This document shows positions 1-9,802 of a DNA stretch of 64,000 nt, piece by piece. The translations under genes were made by a program, and so were the position numbers. Location: NCBI RefSeq assembly GCF_019703515.2, contig NC_059358.1, positions 44,712,594-44,776,593 on the forward strand, given 5' to 3'. This DNA is from Myxocyprinus asiaticus (taxonomy: Eukaryota; Chordata; Actinopteri; Cypriniformes; Catostomidae). The notes under the pieces are model-generated. The model had not been told where the DNA came from. It did not search any database and worked only from the letters and a program-made list of their open reading frames with translations. Position 1 is the stretch's first letter, and each line of letters begins with the position of its first letter.

Positions 1-652
1 CAAAGGTGTGATCTTCCACAAAACAAATTCCAGCTGATATAGAACCGTTCAGATTCCTCGGACAGACAAATGAATGTTCAGTGAGCCAGCTGTTATGAGT
101 TCAGCGGATGACGTAATCATTCCAATGTCCCGTAAAAATACTCAACAAAACAAATTCCAGCCAGCAAGAGGAATAAGCACGAAGAACGAACAGATTAATC
201 CACAGCTGTTCCTAAGGAGTGTTATTCAATAGAACAAGCTCCAACCGCTTGGCGGAACCAATACAAAAAGAAACAAAACCGGCATCCCGGTTCCCCGGAT
301 GGTCGAGTCAGTTCACTTGGAGGCAGCATAAAAGTATATACCATGACTTACACAATCCGTCAACTTTATAAAAGACATCCTTTGTTTGAGCATGTAGATA
401 TTTTGCAGTCATCCGAAGTGTCCACTCTCAAACTGGCCGGAAACTTCAATGCAAAATGTAATCTTTCGTCAATGCAAAAGTTTCTTTAAGGAAAAGTGTT
501 ATTCACAAAACAAACTCCAGCCACTCAGTGGAGCCAACGCAAAAAGAAAAAAGAAGCCAAAATGACGCCCATCTTCCTCAAAAGCCAGAGTAAGTACAGC
601 AAGTCGACCCACTCACATGAGAAACACCCAATGGTTTACTCACCCATTGATT
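1..652 (-). repeat. L1 region downstream of ORF1, with repeated units and a duplicated ORF1 tail
   Basis: This is the stretch after the L1 ORF1 copy that follows it on the minus strand. A block at about 378-488 is a diverged copy of the ORF1 C-terminal coding block at about 665-788: both contain a run reading roughly ggc(c/t)ggaaac followed by a(a/g)tgatctttcg-like sequence and then gtttctt. A short phrase close to acaaactccagcc recurs near 20-34, 148-160, 233-247 and 509-521. The pattern suggests tandem reiteration of the ORF1 tail plus inter-ORF sequence. The window starts inside this region, so no ORF2 is visible. Confidence 0.55.
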
Positions 653-1487
653 CTATAAAAGACATTGCCTGATTGGGACATGTAAATACTTTGTGACCAT
701 CCTTTTCCGACTGACCGTTTCTATTCTCAGTTTGGCTGGAAACATCAGAGCAAAAGTGATCTTTCGCTGATGTAAGAGTTTCTTACATTCCTTGAACCGA
801 TCGCGTTTCTCTCTTGTCGAACTTGCAAAGTCCGGGAACAAGAAAATATTATGGTTCTTCCAAGAAAGCTTCCCTTTGCTCCTCGCCTGGCGCAACACAA
901 GATCTTTATCGGATGATCTCAGAAATTTGGCCAGGATTGATCGGGGCCTTTCTCCCTCAGCAAATCTGTGAGCTGGGTCTCTGTGAGCTCGCTCGATTTC
1001 CAGTTTATGGCCTGTTATGTCGAGCAGACTTGGGAAAAGCTCGTCTAGGAATTTCACCATATCTCTGCCCTCCTCATGCTCAGGAAATAATTCGAACGTT
1101 ATTCCTGCGGCTTCTATTCTCAAGATATTCAAGCTTTTCAAGGAGATGTTCCAAATAAACTTTGGTCGCGGTCAGATTAGCGGTTAATTCCCTCTCCGAA
1201 GACTCCAGACAATCGATTCATCTCTTAACATCAGTCACTCTTGTAACTAACTCAGAGAATTTTATTTCCATCGCTGTAATCGATCAACGTATTACAGCGA
1301 GATCCTCCAAGTCAGCAAGAACCTTCGTCAGCATCACCGACATGTTGGACAACTGACGCCGGATCACCTCTCCCGCCGCGCCATCCAAATCGAGTCCCCT
1401 ATCTGTAGACCTGTCGGGGCTTTCATCCTGAACACATAAGTGTCTTTTAATGTCTCAAGAGCCCGAGGATTTTGACTTCTTTGCCAT
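653..1487 (-). pseudogene. L1-type LINE ORF1 protein (RNA-binding, nucleic-acid chaperone), decayed
   Basis: ORF1p of L1 retrotransposons trimerises and coats the element RNA. Reading the minus strand from an ATG at 1487-1485 gives MAKKSKSSGS and then a stop, after which the frame continues through a heptad-like region (ITAMEIKFSELVTRV) with two more stops. The RRM and C-terminal domains follow: LEYLENRSRRNN, KFLDELFPSLL, LEIERAHR, PRSILAKFLRSSDKDLVLRQA, KITFALMFPAKLRIE. A one-base frameshift lies near 1086, because the RRM start and the EEGRDMVKF part are in different frames. A second lies near 700-720, because GHKVFTCPNQAMSF is in another frame from KLRIE. The identity as L1 ORF1 is clear; the copy is dead. 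Confidence 0.82.
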
Positions 1488-2945
1488 GTTTTGCCTCAAA
1501 AAGCAAATGTGTAACTGGGTGTATCACATTTCACCAGATTATAACATGAAAATAATTACAAATTTAGCAAAGCGCGCAGAGCTCGTCACTCACACGTCTG
1601 CTTCTTGCATGATTAATTCGATTTTTAAATCTCAGACTTTCAATGTTGACTCAGATTTTTGAACCCTTCTGTGCAGTGCTGTAAATAACCCAAGAACTTA
1701 TAAATCATAAACTCTTGAACTTTATAAAACTCAAAAACATAGTCAAGAGTGCATGTGATTATTGCAGTGCAGTGCTACAAAAATAATGATTTAGCATTTA
1801 GACATAGTACTCTTTGGAAGAAGTAATGTTGCTTGTTACTGGAAAAGCTACAATATTTTAAAATAAGTCACACAACTGGAAAACATGGTTAAGCGTTACT
1901 ACCCCCAACACTAGAAGTAACAATATCACGAGAAAAAATTTTCTGCCTCCCATAAGTCAGAAATAAGGGCAACTGTGAAGCCCAAAAGAAACTAAGTCCT
2001 CCATGAACTGCAGACAAAATTTACCCTCCCACACTTGCTGTAACCATCCACTTGATGTACTGCTGCACAATGTGATTAAAAGTTGATTTACTGTAATAGA
2101 GATTCAGCAGTGGGGAAGTTTAATTTCTAACCCAAAATTCGTATAAATTATAGGGCTGGTGATGGAGACAAACAACTGAAGTAGCTACTGTTTATGTGCT
2201 TATTTGTATTGTAGTTTCTTTGGGGTTGAAATAAGAAGCAAAACATGCCAGACTCCCTCAGCTGCTCACAGATCAATAAGACATAATAGGGTGTGAGAAT
2301 GAAGAGAGAGCTGGGTCACGGGTCAATAAATCTGCTTATCTGCATACACCTAGTGGAGAGACGTATACCTGTAGATGTGTGATACTGGAGTGTTGTTTGT
2401 TGAGCTCTGGGCTGAAGAGCAGGAGTTTAACTACAGACTCTGAATTCACAGATATCAGTAGTCTCAGCCAGAGCTACTAGGGCAGAGGGCAAATGTTTGA
2501 GAGAGTGCAGCAGAGATAATTAAACAAAAGCTCTGTTACAAAACCTAGTGAGCTGCCTACAGAGGCAGCATTTTGCAACATCATAGGTGCACTCCCGATA
2601 CAAAGGCAACTTAATAACTTACAGTAATTATGCTGCCTCATAAGATACCTCTACCAAATTCTTTAGTAGCATTGTATGCAAGATCGTAGCAAGATTGTTG
2701 AAGAAGCTAGATACAGAAACAAAGTAAAGAAACAAATAAACTACAAAGAAAGCATTAGGATTTTTGGAGTGTTGTTTTCTATGTGGAAATTAAAGCAAGT
2801 CAACCACAGGAGTACACCTCAAACCTACAAGAGTGAATTTGTTGTTGCTCTAACAGGCATGCTAAAGAAATTATTTAGGTGTCTGGAGCACAGTACTGAA
2901 GTGATGCTGTGCAGTCCAGATTGCAGTGGTATGCTGCATCCTCTG
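1488..2945. other. AT-rich stretch without recognised genes
   Basis: No domain, transposon terminus or RNA gene is recognisable here. The first 200 bases could be 5' UTR of the L1 copy to the left. An open frame at 2676-2957 (93 codons) has no recognisable motif and runs into the solo LTR at 2946, so I treat it as chance. Confidence 0.4.
2941..2945. repeat. Target-site duplication CTCTG of the solo LTR (partner 3358-3362)
   Basis: CTCTG occurs directly before the TG end and directly after the CA end of the LTR, as expected for staggered integrase cutting. Confidence 0.85.
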
Positions 2946-3357
2946 TGTAACGAATGAGGCTGGTATTCATTCAGCCGACCACCAGAGGGAGCCCTCTCCC
3001 GAATACTAACTTTGAACCGCTTCTTCTATGATGACTTCCTGTTTACACCATATAAATAGCCATGCCTGTCCATTGTTACTTTGCGAAGTATTGCCAGTTT
3101 CATTGCCTTACCAAGTGTTTTTCCCAATTGCCTGTTTCATTGCCTTCTTGTTATGACCATTGTGCCTGTTCTATTGGATTACTGATTTTTGGATTACTGT
3201 TTTGCTCTGTTTGCCTGGTTGGACTGATTACTTGATATCGACTTCTTTGCCTGCTTCAACGATTACGTCTCTGCCCTGTGTTTTGGATTCGTTTGCTGTG
3301 TTTAATAAACTTCCTTCATATGGATTCTACCTTCGCCTCCATGTCGAGTCCCTCACA
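2946..3357 (+). mobile_element. Solo LTR with 5-bp target-site duplication
   Basis: The unit starts TGTAACGAATGAGG and ends GTCCCTCACA, so it has the TG...CA ends of an LTR. It is flanked by a perfect direct repeat CTCTG at 2941-2945 and 3358-3362. Inside are a TATA-like tataaatag near 3051 and an AATAAA near 3303, in the right order for a plus-strand LTR promoter and polyadenylation site. No internal retroelement sequence lies on either side, so it is best explained by LTR-LTR recombination that removed the body. A 5-bp duplication fits Ty3/gypsy or a related LTR group. Confidence 0.85.
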
Positions 3358-3362
3358 CTCTG

Positions 3363-3831
3363 AGTATACATTGCTATATACTGTATAGGTGCAGCACTCA
3401 GAACCAACCCGAATAATCAGAATTGTATGTGCATATTGCATTAAGCACAGATTTTGTGGGTGTGCTTGCGACGTTGCCTCTGCATACTGTCATTTCTTTA
3501 GTGAATTAGATGCTAAATCAGTGCAGACAGTGCGTGTATATGCGTGCATAAAACAGCCCTCCTGCCTGAAACTAGTTTGACTTGAAAATGTAGAATATGA
3601 ACCTTGGTTGAATGTGAAGTGTGTAATTTCTGTGCCACTTGCTTGACCTAACAGAATTGCAGAAATAATTCCTGAAAACTCTCCGTGTCTTTCACTTGTC
3701 AGGCAAATTGATAGTCCCGCCTCAAAATCATGCCATTGGAGTCAAGATACTCAAGCAAACATCAATATTTTGATAGTGCCATATTTTCAGTGTTTACATT
3801 TTTCAGTCTAAATCAATGCACAGATGGCTTA
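3363..3831. other. Non-genic spacer
   Basis: AT-rich unique-looking sequence between the solo LTR and the foldback element. Nothing supportable was seen. Confidence 0.4.
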
Positions 3832-5040
3832 TGTAGGACTTTACTGGTTGTTTAGATCAGTGTTACTATCAGAAATTATTAATAATTATTTCTTTAGTTA
3901 TTAATTAATATTTAAATTAATTAATTGAATCTAACTCATTAAAACCTCATATGGGGCTCCAGTAAATGTAGTGTGCTACGTTTAGGAGCGGGTTTGGTTA
4001 TTAGCAATAATTAATAATTATCAAAGATAATTATTAATTATTAAAATCAATAGAACATTGATGAGAATCAATGTTAGCTTTTTCTAATCCTTTAAATCAA
4101 CAATTATCAAAGATAATCATTAATTGTTAACATCGATGAAACATTAATTAAAATTAACACTAGCTTATTGATCATTCAAATTCAACAATCATCAAAGATA
4201 ATTATCAATTATCAAAAATCAATAGAATATTAATAAGGATTAACATTGATGGGGCACCACCCTGGAATCAGGGACTAATAACCAGATAGTATAACAGTCT
4301 CAATATTAGATTATTTCCATATCTAATCATATCACTGTTTAGTTTGTAGTTGTAAGTCGGAAGTTTATTGACTGCATTGTATTAATTATTAATTGATATT
4401 ACTGCATAAATAAACTTTGTTTATATTACAAAGAGAAGTGTTTTGGTTTGTTTTGCATACGCCTGTGTCATGCTGATGGGATGTCAGTGCTCGGATTCAA
4501 ACCTTCATTCATTGTTTTTTCCCGAAAATCGATATTCTTCGGATGTCGATTTTCCTAAGAAAACAATCTAATATTGAGACTGTTTTAATATTCGGTTATT
4601 AGTCCCTGATTTCAGGGTGGTGCCCCGTCAATGTTAATCCTTATTAATATTCTATTGATTTTTGATAATTGATAATTATCTTTGATTGAATTTGAATGAT
4701 CAATAAGCTAGTGTTAATTTTAATTAATGTTTCATCAACGTTAACAATTAACGATTATCTTTGATAATTGTTGATTTTAAAGGATTAAAAAAAGCTAACA
4801 TTGATTCTCATCAATGTTCTATTGATTTTAATAATTAATAATTATCTTTGATAATTATTAATTATTGCTAATAACCAAACTTGCTCCTAAACGTAGCACA
4901 CTACATTTACTGGAGCCCCATATGAGGTTTTAATGAGTTAGATACAATTAATTAATTTAAATATTGATTAATAACTACAGAAATAATCATTAATTATTTC
5001 TGATAGTAACACTGATCTAAACAACCAGTAAAGCCCTACA
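3832..5040. mobile_element. Foldback element: 1.2-kb imperfect palindrome
   Basis: The left end TGTAGGACTTTACTGG is the near-exact inverse of the right end CCAGTAAAGCCCTACA. The inversion continues for roughly 470 bases on each side (about 3832-4309 against 4572-5040), including the block with cctcatatggggctccag and ggttattagc. Each arm holds about three degenerate units of some 80 bases with the phrase tatcaaagataatyatta, so the arms are themselves tandemly repetitive. The unpaired centre (about 4310-4571) contains an AATAAA-like run and no open frame. This is the architecture of a non-autonomous foldback transposon. I cannot assign a superfamily and see no clear target-site duplication. Confidence 0.8.
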
Positions 5041-6431
5041 CCATGTAGAATTAATATTTCAAAGGCATTAAATAAAAATCTATTTTAAAATGATGAAGCC
5101 ATGTTTCCCACAATTTTTCACTAAATTAACACAAGGGAGAGTCAAATGTAATCATTTTCACTGATTTGCACATTTAAACTTATATTTAACATACAATCAT
5201 ATTTGGAAGCTTAATAAAAATATTATTTACCTTCATATTTTTTTACTAAAACATTTATTTTTTTTTGTATTTTTTTTTTTTTTTTTTGTGAATGAACAAG
5301 GTGCGCAAAAAATACTTGATGAATATTGCATAGTACTAAATTATTACTGTGGAACCCAGTCAAGTTTATTATTATAATATAATACTGTATTATTATTATT
5401 TTCTGTCCTATTTACTTCACCCTAAACTGGTTTTTTTATTTCGACACTGCAAGTGCAGTCGTGTTTATTTCACCTTCACCAGGAGCTTTTATTATGAAAC
5501 GGAAAGAGCGATGTTTGTTTGAGAGTTATAAGTTTTGCCTTTACTCCTTAACTGTTCCATGTTTGTAGATTTGTATATAACTTTACAGCAGTCACTAATG
5601 TTTGGAGTTGTGTGAATGCTTGAACCAGCAGTACTTCATAATGCAGGTGAACTGTGCTAAAAACACTGGGAAAATCCCAGTTCTCCTAATGGCCAGTCCA
5701 CATTTGCAGTACCCTCTATAGCTAGCACCCTCAAGCACCTCCATAGAACCAGGCCTGCCCCTTCATCAAAACAACCTCCTGTTAAAATTTATTTTAACTC
5801 AAAACTATGATGCTCCATCAATATTTACAAAAAAGACATGTTTTATTGCAATCTTGATTCACTTTGTGACCAGAAAATGGGGGTGCCTTTAGCCCCTTTG
5901 TACCATACCCTTCAAAATGTAATCACTACCACATATGTATAGAAAAAAAAAAACATCATACTTATGAAAACATGTAAATATAAAAGTTTAATGTTTTCGA
6001 GGTCAACACCATGAAATAAATACAGTGCTGATATAAACACTCAAACCTTTTATAGTAAGAATATTACCCTACTAGTTTCCATTTAGTAAACATTACTCTT
6101 TGAACAGCAGACTCAAAGAACAGTAACTAATAACCCCTTTGATTATCTATCTATCTATCAACAAAAACACTTCATGTTTCGGTTGCTGCCGGCACACTGC
6201 ACGCTGCTCGAGTCTGTATTTGTAGCTTGCTAGCCTGCTTAGTATTGTTTATTTCTCTACGTTCATTGTTTTATCATTTGCCATTTTACCACATGCTTCG
6301 TTTTTCCTCCCGCTTTTCTACTGTTTCGACTGTGTGTATATTATCGCACGCACCAGTTTTCTTTTCTTTTTTTCCCGCTTGTCTATATCTCGTGTTTCGA
6401 CTGCATGCATTCGTTTTCTCCTCTGTGTTTG
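5041..6431. other. AT-rich spacer with simple repeats
   Basis: It contains a poly-T tract near 5260-5288, an A run near 5943-5952 and a short TATC repeat near 6146-6160. The open frames at 6227-6503 are low-complexity and overlap one another on both strands. No gene is supported. Confidence 0.4.
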
Positions 6432-7347
6432 CAGGGTATCTGCAGGTATCAGCATATCCAATTTAATACTTTTTAATACACTTCTGAAGACCTTCTCAAT
6501 CATTCACATTCTCTGTTCCTCACTGGTGGAAAGCGCTTATATCAGATATATATATATATTCTCGAGATATCACAAACACAGTTGTCTTTTGTTCCAAATT
6601 GCAAATAGACTGTGTTTGAGATGTACAGTTTTACTATTAGCTATGTAGCAGATATTAAAATCCATTAATTATTTGTATTTTTTGTAAAGCCCAGAAGTGC
6701 TTGCTGGCATCACACACACACTCACACACCAACACAGTGAAAGCACAGGACAGCAGCAGTTACAGCTACATATGCGCAAATTGTGAAACGCTCCATCATT
6801 TGAGTCAGATGTAGTTTTTTGTAGAAATACAAATTTAGTCTCAGCTTTCAAATGATGTCATTTTAACTCGAAATTCAAACAATAAATGTTGTATTCATGC
6901 TCTTTAAGTGTGTGTGTTACAGACTGCGGTAGCTGGCCATTCAGACAGAGCAGGGAACACTGCTCTCCAACTTAAAGCACGAAAAAACAACTTCTGAGGT
7001 TTTGATGAAAGATACCGTACAACTTACTGAAATGTGTCTTCGCTCATGTAATTGCCCATTACAATGGAGAATATGAATGGGGAATATCCGAGCGAGCACT
7101 CACGGGATCAGATTCAGCGCTTCTGTACACTGAACACACACACACAAGTGAAAATAGTGCACCCACTCTTGCTGCTATCTGCCAGGCGTGGAAGGTTTTC
7201 ATTCAACCATATGACCCAAGGAGGGAAATGTAACAACAAAATAAAAAATATCTCGGGAAATGTAATTTAAGCCTTTTTAATACTTTTTAATGGCCCTAAT
7301 TTTCACCAAATTGATTTAATACTTTTTAATAGCCTGTGGATACCCTG
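6432..7347. mobile_element. hAT-like non-autonomous DNA transposon
   Basis: The left end CAGGGTATCTGCAGGT and the inverse of the right end, CAGGGTATCCACAGGCT, form a terminal inverted repeat. Just inside both ends sits the same subterminal phrase, tttaatactttttaata, near 6459-6476 and 7312-7330. CAGGG-type ends are typical of hAT elements. The interior (about 915 bases in total) carries a short CA-rich run but no transposase. I cannot see a convincing 8-bp duplication, so the target site has probably decayed. Confidence 0.65.
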
Positions 7348-7497
7348 GTTTTACACAGATAATTGCATCAGTCTCAAACCTCTGCTGATCAGGAACCACC
7401 ACACCAACAGCAAACAATTGTGTGAGGGATTCACATTGATCTCAAACCCTCGCCACTCACGAACCAACACCACAACAACAAACAAACAATTGCGGTA

Positions 7498-8038
7498 ATG
7501 GCATCCGCTCATGTTATTGCTTCCAGAATTGCATGCTGCATGTTTACTATAGCTTCTTCCATCAGTAGTGAGGGATTCACATGTGATAAATGTAAAGAAT
7601 TAGTCAGACTGATGGAGAAGTTTAATGAGTTAGAGGCACGCATCCAATCACTAGTGGAGGTCAGTGAGAAAGAGAAGCTGTTAGATACTATTTCGGATGC
7701 GGGTAGTACAATGAGCAACACACACTTTCGTTCCAACTGTAGAGCCCCCGCATCAGGGCATTTGGGTGATGTCTCAGCGGCATACTCGCTCAGCAAAGCG
7801 ACACCACTCTCCCATTCCTGTTAAGGTTTCCAATCGATTTTCCCCACTCAATGATGCACCCACTGAGGATCATGTTGAGAGAGCCTTTGTTATAGGAGAT
7901 TCTATTGTAAGGAACGTAGAAATAGAGACTCCAGCCACTATTGTTAAATGCATTTCAGGGGCTTGGGCATCTGACATCAGATCAAATTTACAAGTGTTGG
8001 CTAATGCTAAATGTAGATTTTCTAAACAGAAAATATAA
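7498..8038 (+). pseudogene. L2 LINE ORF1 with SGNH/esterase-like motif, broken
   Basis: The first part (7498-7824) reads FTCDKCKELVRLMEKFNE and then a coiled-coil-like ELEARIQSLVEVSEKEKLL. The second part is in another frame (7766-8038) and contains ERAFVIGDSIVRNVEI, the GDSI block of the SGNH hydrolase (esterase) domain found in ORF1 of several CR1/L2 LINEs, followed by a CISGAWASDI block. A frameshift near 7790 separates the two. The reading stops soon after LQVLANAKC, well short of a full esterase domain. The role in retrotransposition (RNA or membrane binding) is known only loosely for the family. Confidence 0.68.
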
Positions 8039-8039
8039 A

Positions 8040-9802
8040 TACAGTCTTCTCTAGCACTCTTGATAGTGTCGCCCCACTTCGATTTAAGAAAATTAAAGAA
8101 AAAAGCCCTGCACCATGGTAAAATGGTAACACTCATGCTCTCAAGAGAGCAGCTTGGAAAATGAAGTGCAAGTGGAAAACTACAAAATTAGAGGTATTTG
8201 CGGTGCATGAAAGGATAGTGTGTGTAACTACAGACATGCACTAAAAACTGCCAGGTCAGTATATTTTAACAAAGTCATAGAAAATAATCACAACAATCCT
8301 AGGTGTTTATTCAGTACTGTGGCTAAATTGGTTAGGAATAAAGCCTTGACTGAACCAGATATTCCACCGCAGCACAAGAGTAATGACTTCATGAATTTCT
8401 TTACTGATAAAATTGAAATCATCAGAAATAAATTTGGAATTATGCAATCATCTGTCACAGCACCTCAGAAAACAGTGTCTCAAAATGTCCCCCACAAGCA
8501 ACTTCAATTCTTCGCTGTCATAGGTCATAAAGAGCTAACAAAACTTATCGGAACATCAAAAGCCACAACATGTATGTTAGATCCAATAACAACTAAGCTC
8601 TTAAAAGAGGTATTCCATGTAATCTCAGAACCTCTTCTTAATATTATTTACTCCTCGCTATCCTTAGGACATATCCTAAGAAACTTTAAAATGGCCGTTA
8701 TCAAACTGCTTATTAAAAAGCCACAGCTTGATCCTGGAGAATTGTTCATTTCTACAGAGAAATAGTATATATGAACAATTTCAGTCAGGATTTAGGCCCC
8801 ATCACAGTACAGAGACTGCACTTATCAGAGTTACAAATGACTTGCTCTTATCATCTGATCGCAGCTGCATTTCGCTTCTAGTGCTTTAAGAACTTAGTGC
8901 TGCCTTCAACACCATAGATCACGACATTATCTTGAATAGGCTTGAGAATTATGTTGGCATATGTGGACTTGCATTAGCATGGTTTAGGTCTTATTTAGCA
9001 GACCGCTACCATTATGTCTGTGTAAATGAGGAATTGTTAAATCAAACAAAAAATAAGTATGGAGTGCCACAGGGATCAGTTTTAGGGCCTCTGCTTTTCT
9101 GCTTATATATGCTTCCCCTGGGAGATATTATCAGGAATCGTGGAATAAGTTATGCCGATGATACCCAACTTTATATTTCTTCGAAACCCGATAACATTTC
9201 ACAATTCAGTGTATCAATGAAATCAAAGATTGGATGGCCAGAAATTTCATTCTTCTCAGTTCCAACAAAACAGAGGTACTAGTTATTTGACCAAAAACCT
9301 CTAAAAATAAGCTGCTAAAATATAATTTGACTCTTGATGGATGTATGTTACATCGTCTTCTACAGCAAAAAACTTGTGTTATATAAAATCACATTTCCAA
9401 TTTTGTAGAACAGCATTCTTCCACCTCAGAAATTTTGCTAAGTTACGACACATGCTCTCTGTTGCTGATGCCAAAAAACTAATTAGTGCGTTCATGACCT
9501 CAAGACTAGATAACTGTAATGCATTACTGGGAGGATGTCCTGCAAATTCAGTAAATAAACTTTAATTGGTTCAAAATGCAGCAGCCAGAGCGCTGACTAG
9601 AACCAAGAAATATATGATCATATTAGCCCCATTTTATCGTTGTTACATTGGCTACCTGTTAAATTTCGTATTTTAAAATTCTGTTAACTACGTACAAAGC
9701 TTTGAATGGTCTAGCTCCGCAGTACTTAAGTGACCTTCTACCACGCTATATCCCATCACGTTCATTACGATCGCAAAATTCTGGCCTGTTAATAGTTCCT
9801 AG
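8040..9802 (+). pseudogene. L2 LINE reverse transcriptase, broken
   Basis: Reverse transcriptase copies the element RNA at the nicked target. The pre-RT part is read in 8220-8765 (ARSVYFNKVIENNHNNPRCL, ..LDPITTKLLKEV). A further stretch around 8775-8930 encodes [15 protein letters not shown] and FNTIDHDII, interrupted by a stop. The catalytic core is in 8932-9282, with [13 protein letters not shown] and [12 protein letters not shown] (YADD box). The thumb and C-terminal part follow in 9341-9565 (SRLDNCNALLGG) and up to 9802 (ALNGLAPQYLSDLL-like), with several stops and frameshifts. The YADD catalytic box is intact but the frame is not. Confidence 0.85.

Larger units (their letters stand above)
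7348..9802 (+). mobile_element. L2-type LINE, 5' and main part (continues at 11928)
   Basis: It begins with a 5' region holding two diverged copies, about 73 bases apart, of a CTCAAACC...ACCACACCAACAGCAAACAATTG unit (7373-7495). Coding remnants follow in order: ORF1 with an esterase-like motif, then RT, then the C-terminal segment. The apurinic-type endonuclease expected between them is absent, so an internal deletion joins ORF1 to the pre-RT region near 8038-8045. The element is split by a hAT-like insertion at 9803 and resumes after it in the same reading frame. Confidence 0.8.

Noticed and set aside
814..1158. 114-codon plus-strand frame
   Set aside because: Antisense to the L1 ORF1 remnant, which has clear domain similarity on the minus strand.
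2676..2957. 93-codon plus-strand frame
   Set aside because: No motif, and it crosses the solo LTR boundary at 2946.
4480..4500. Possible tRNA-like B box (inverse ggtttgaatccgagc) in the foldback centre
   Set aside because: No A box at the proper distance and no tRNA fold; a SINE origin cannot be supported.
6227..6648. Overlapping frames rich in Ser, Phe, Leu and Val
   Set aside because: Low-complexity composition, overlapping frames on both strands and a transposon boundary at 6432.
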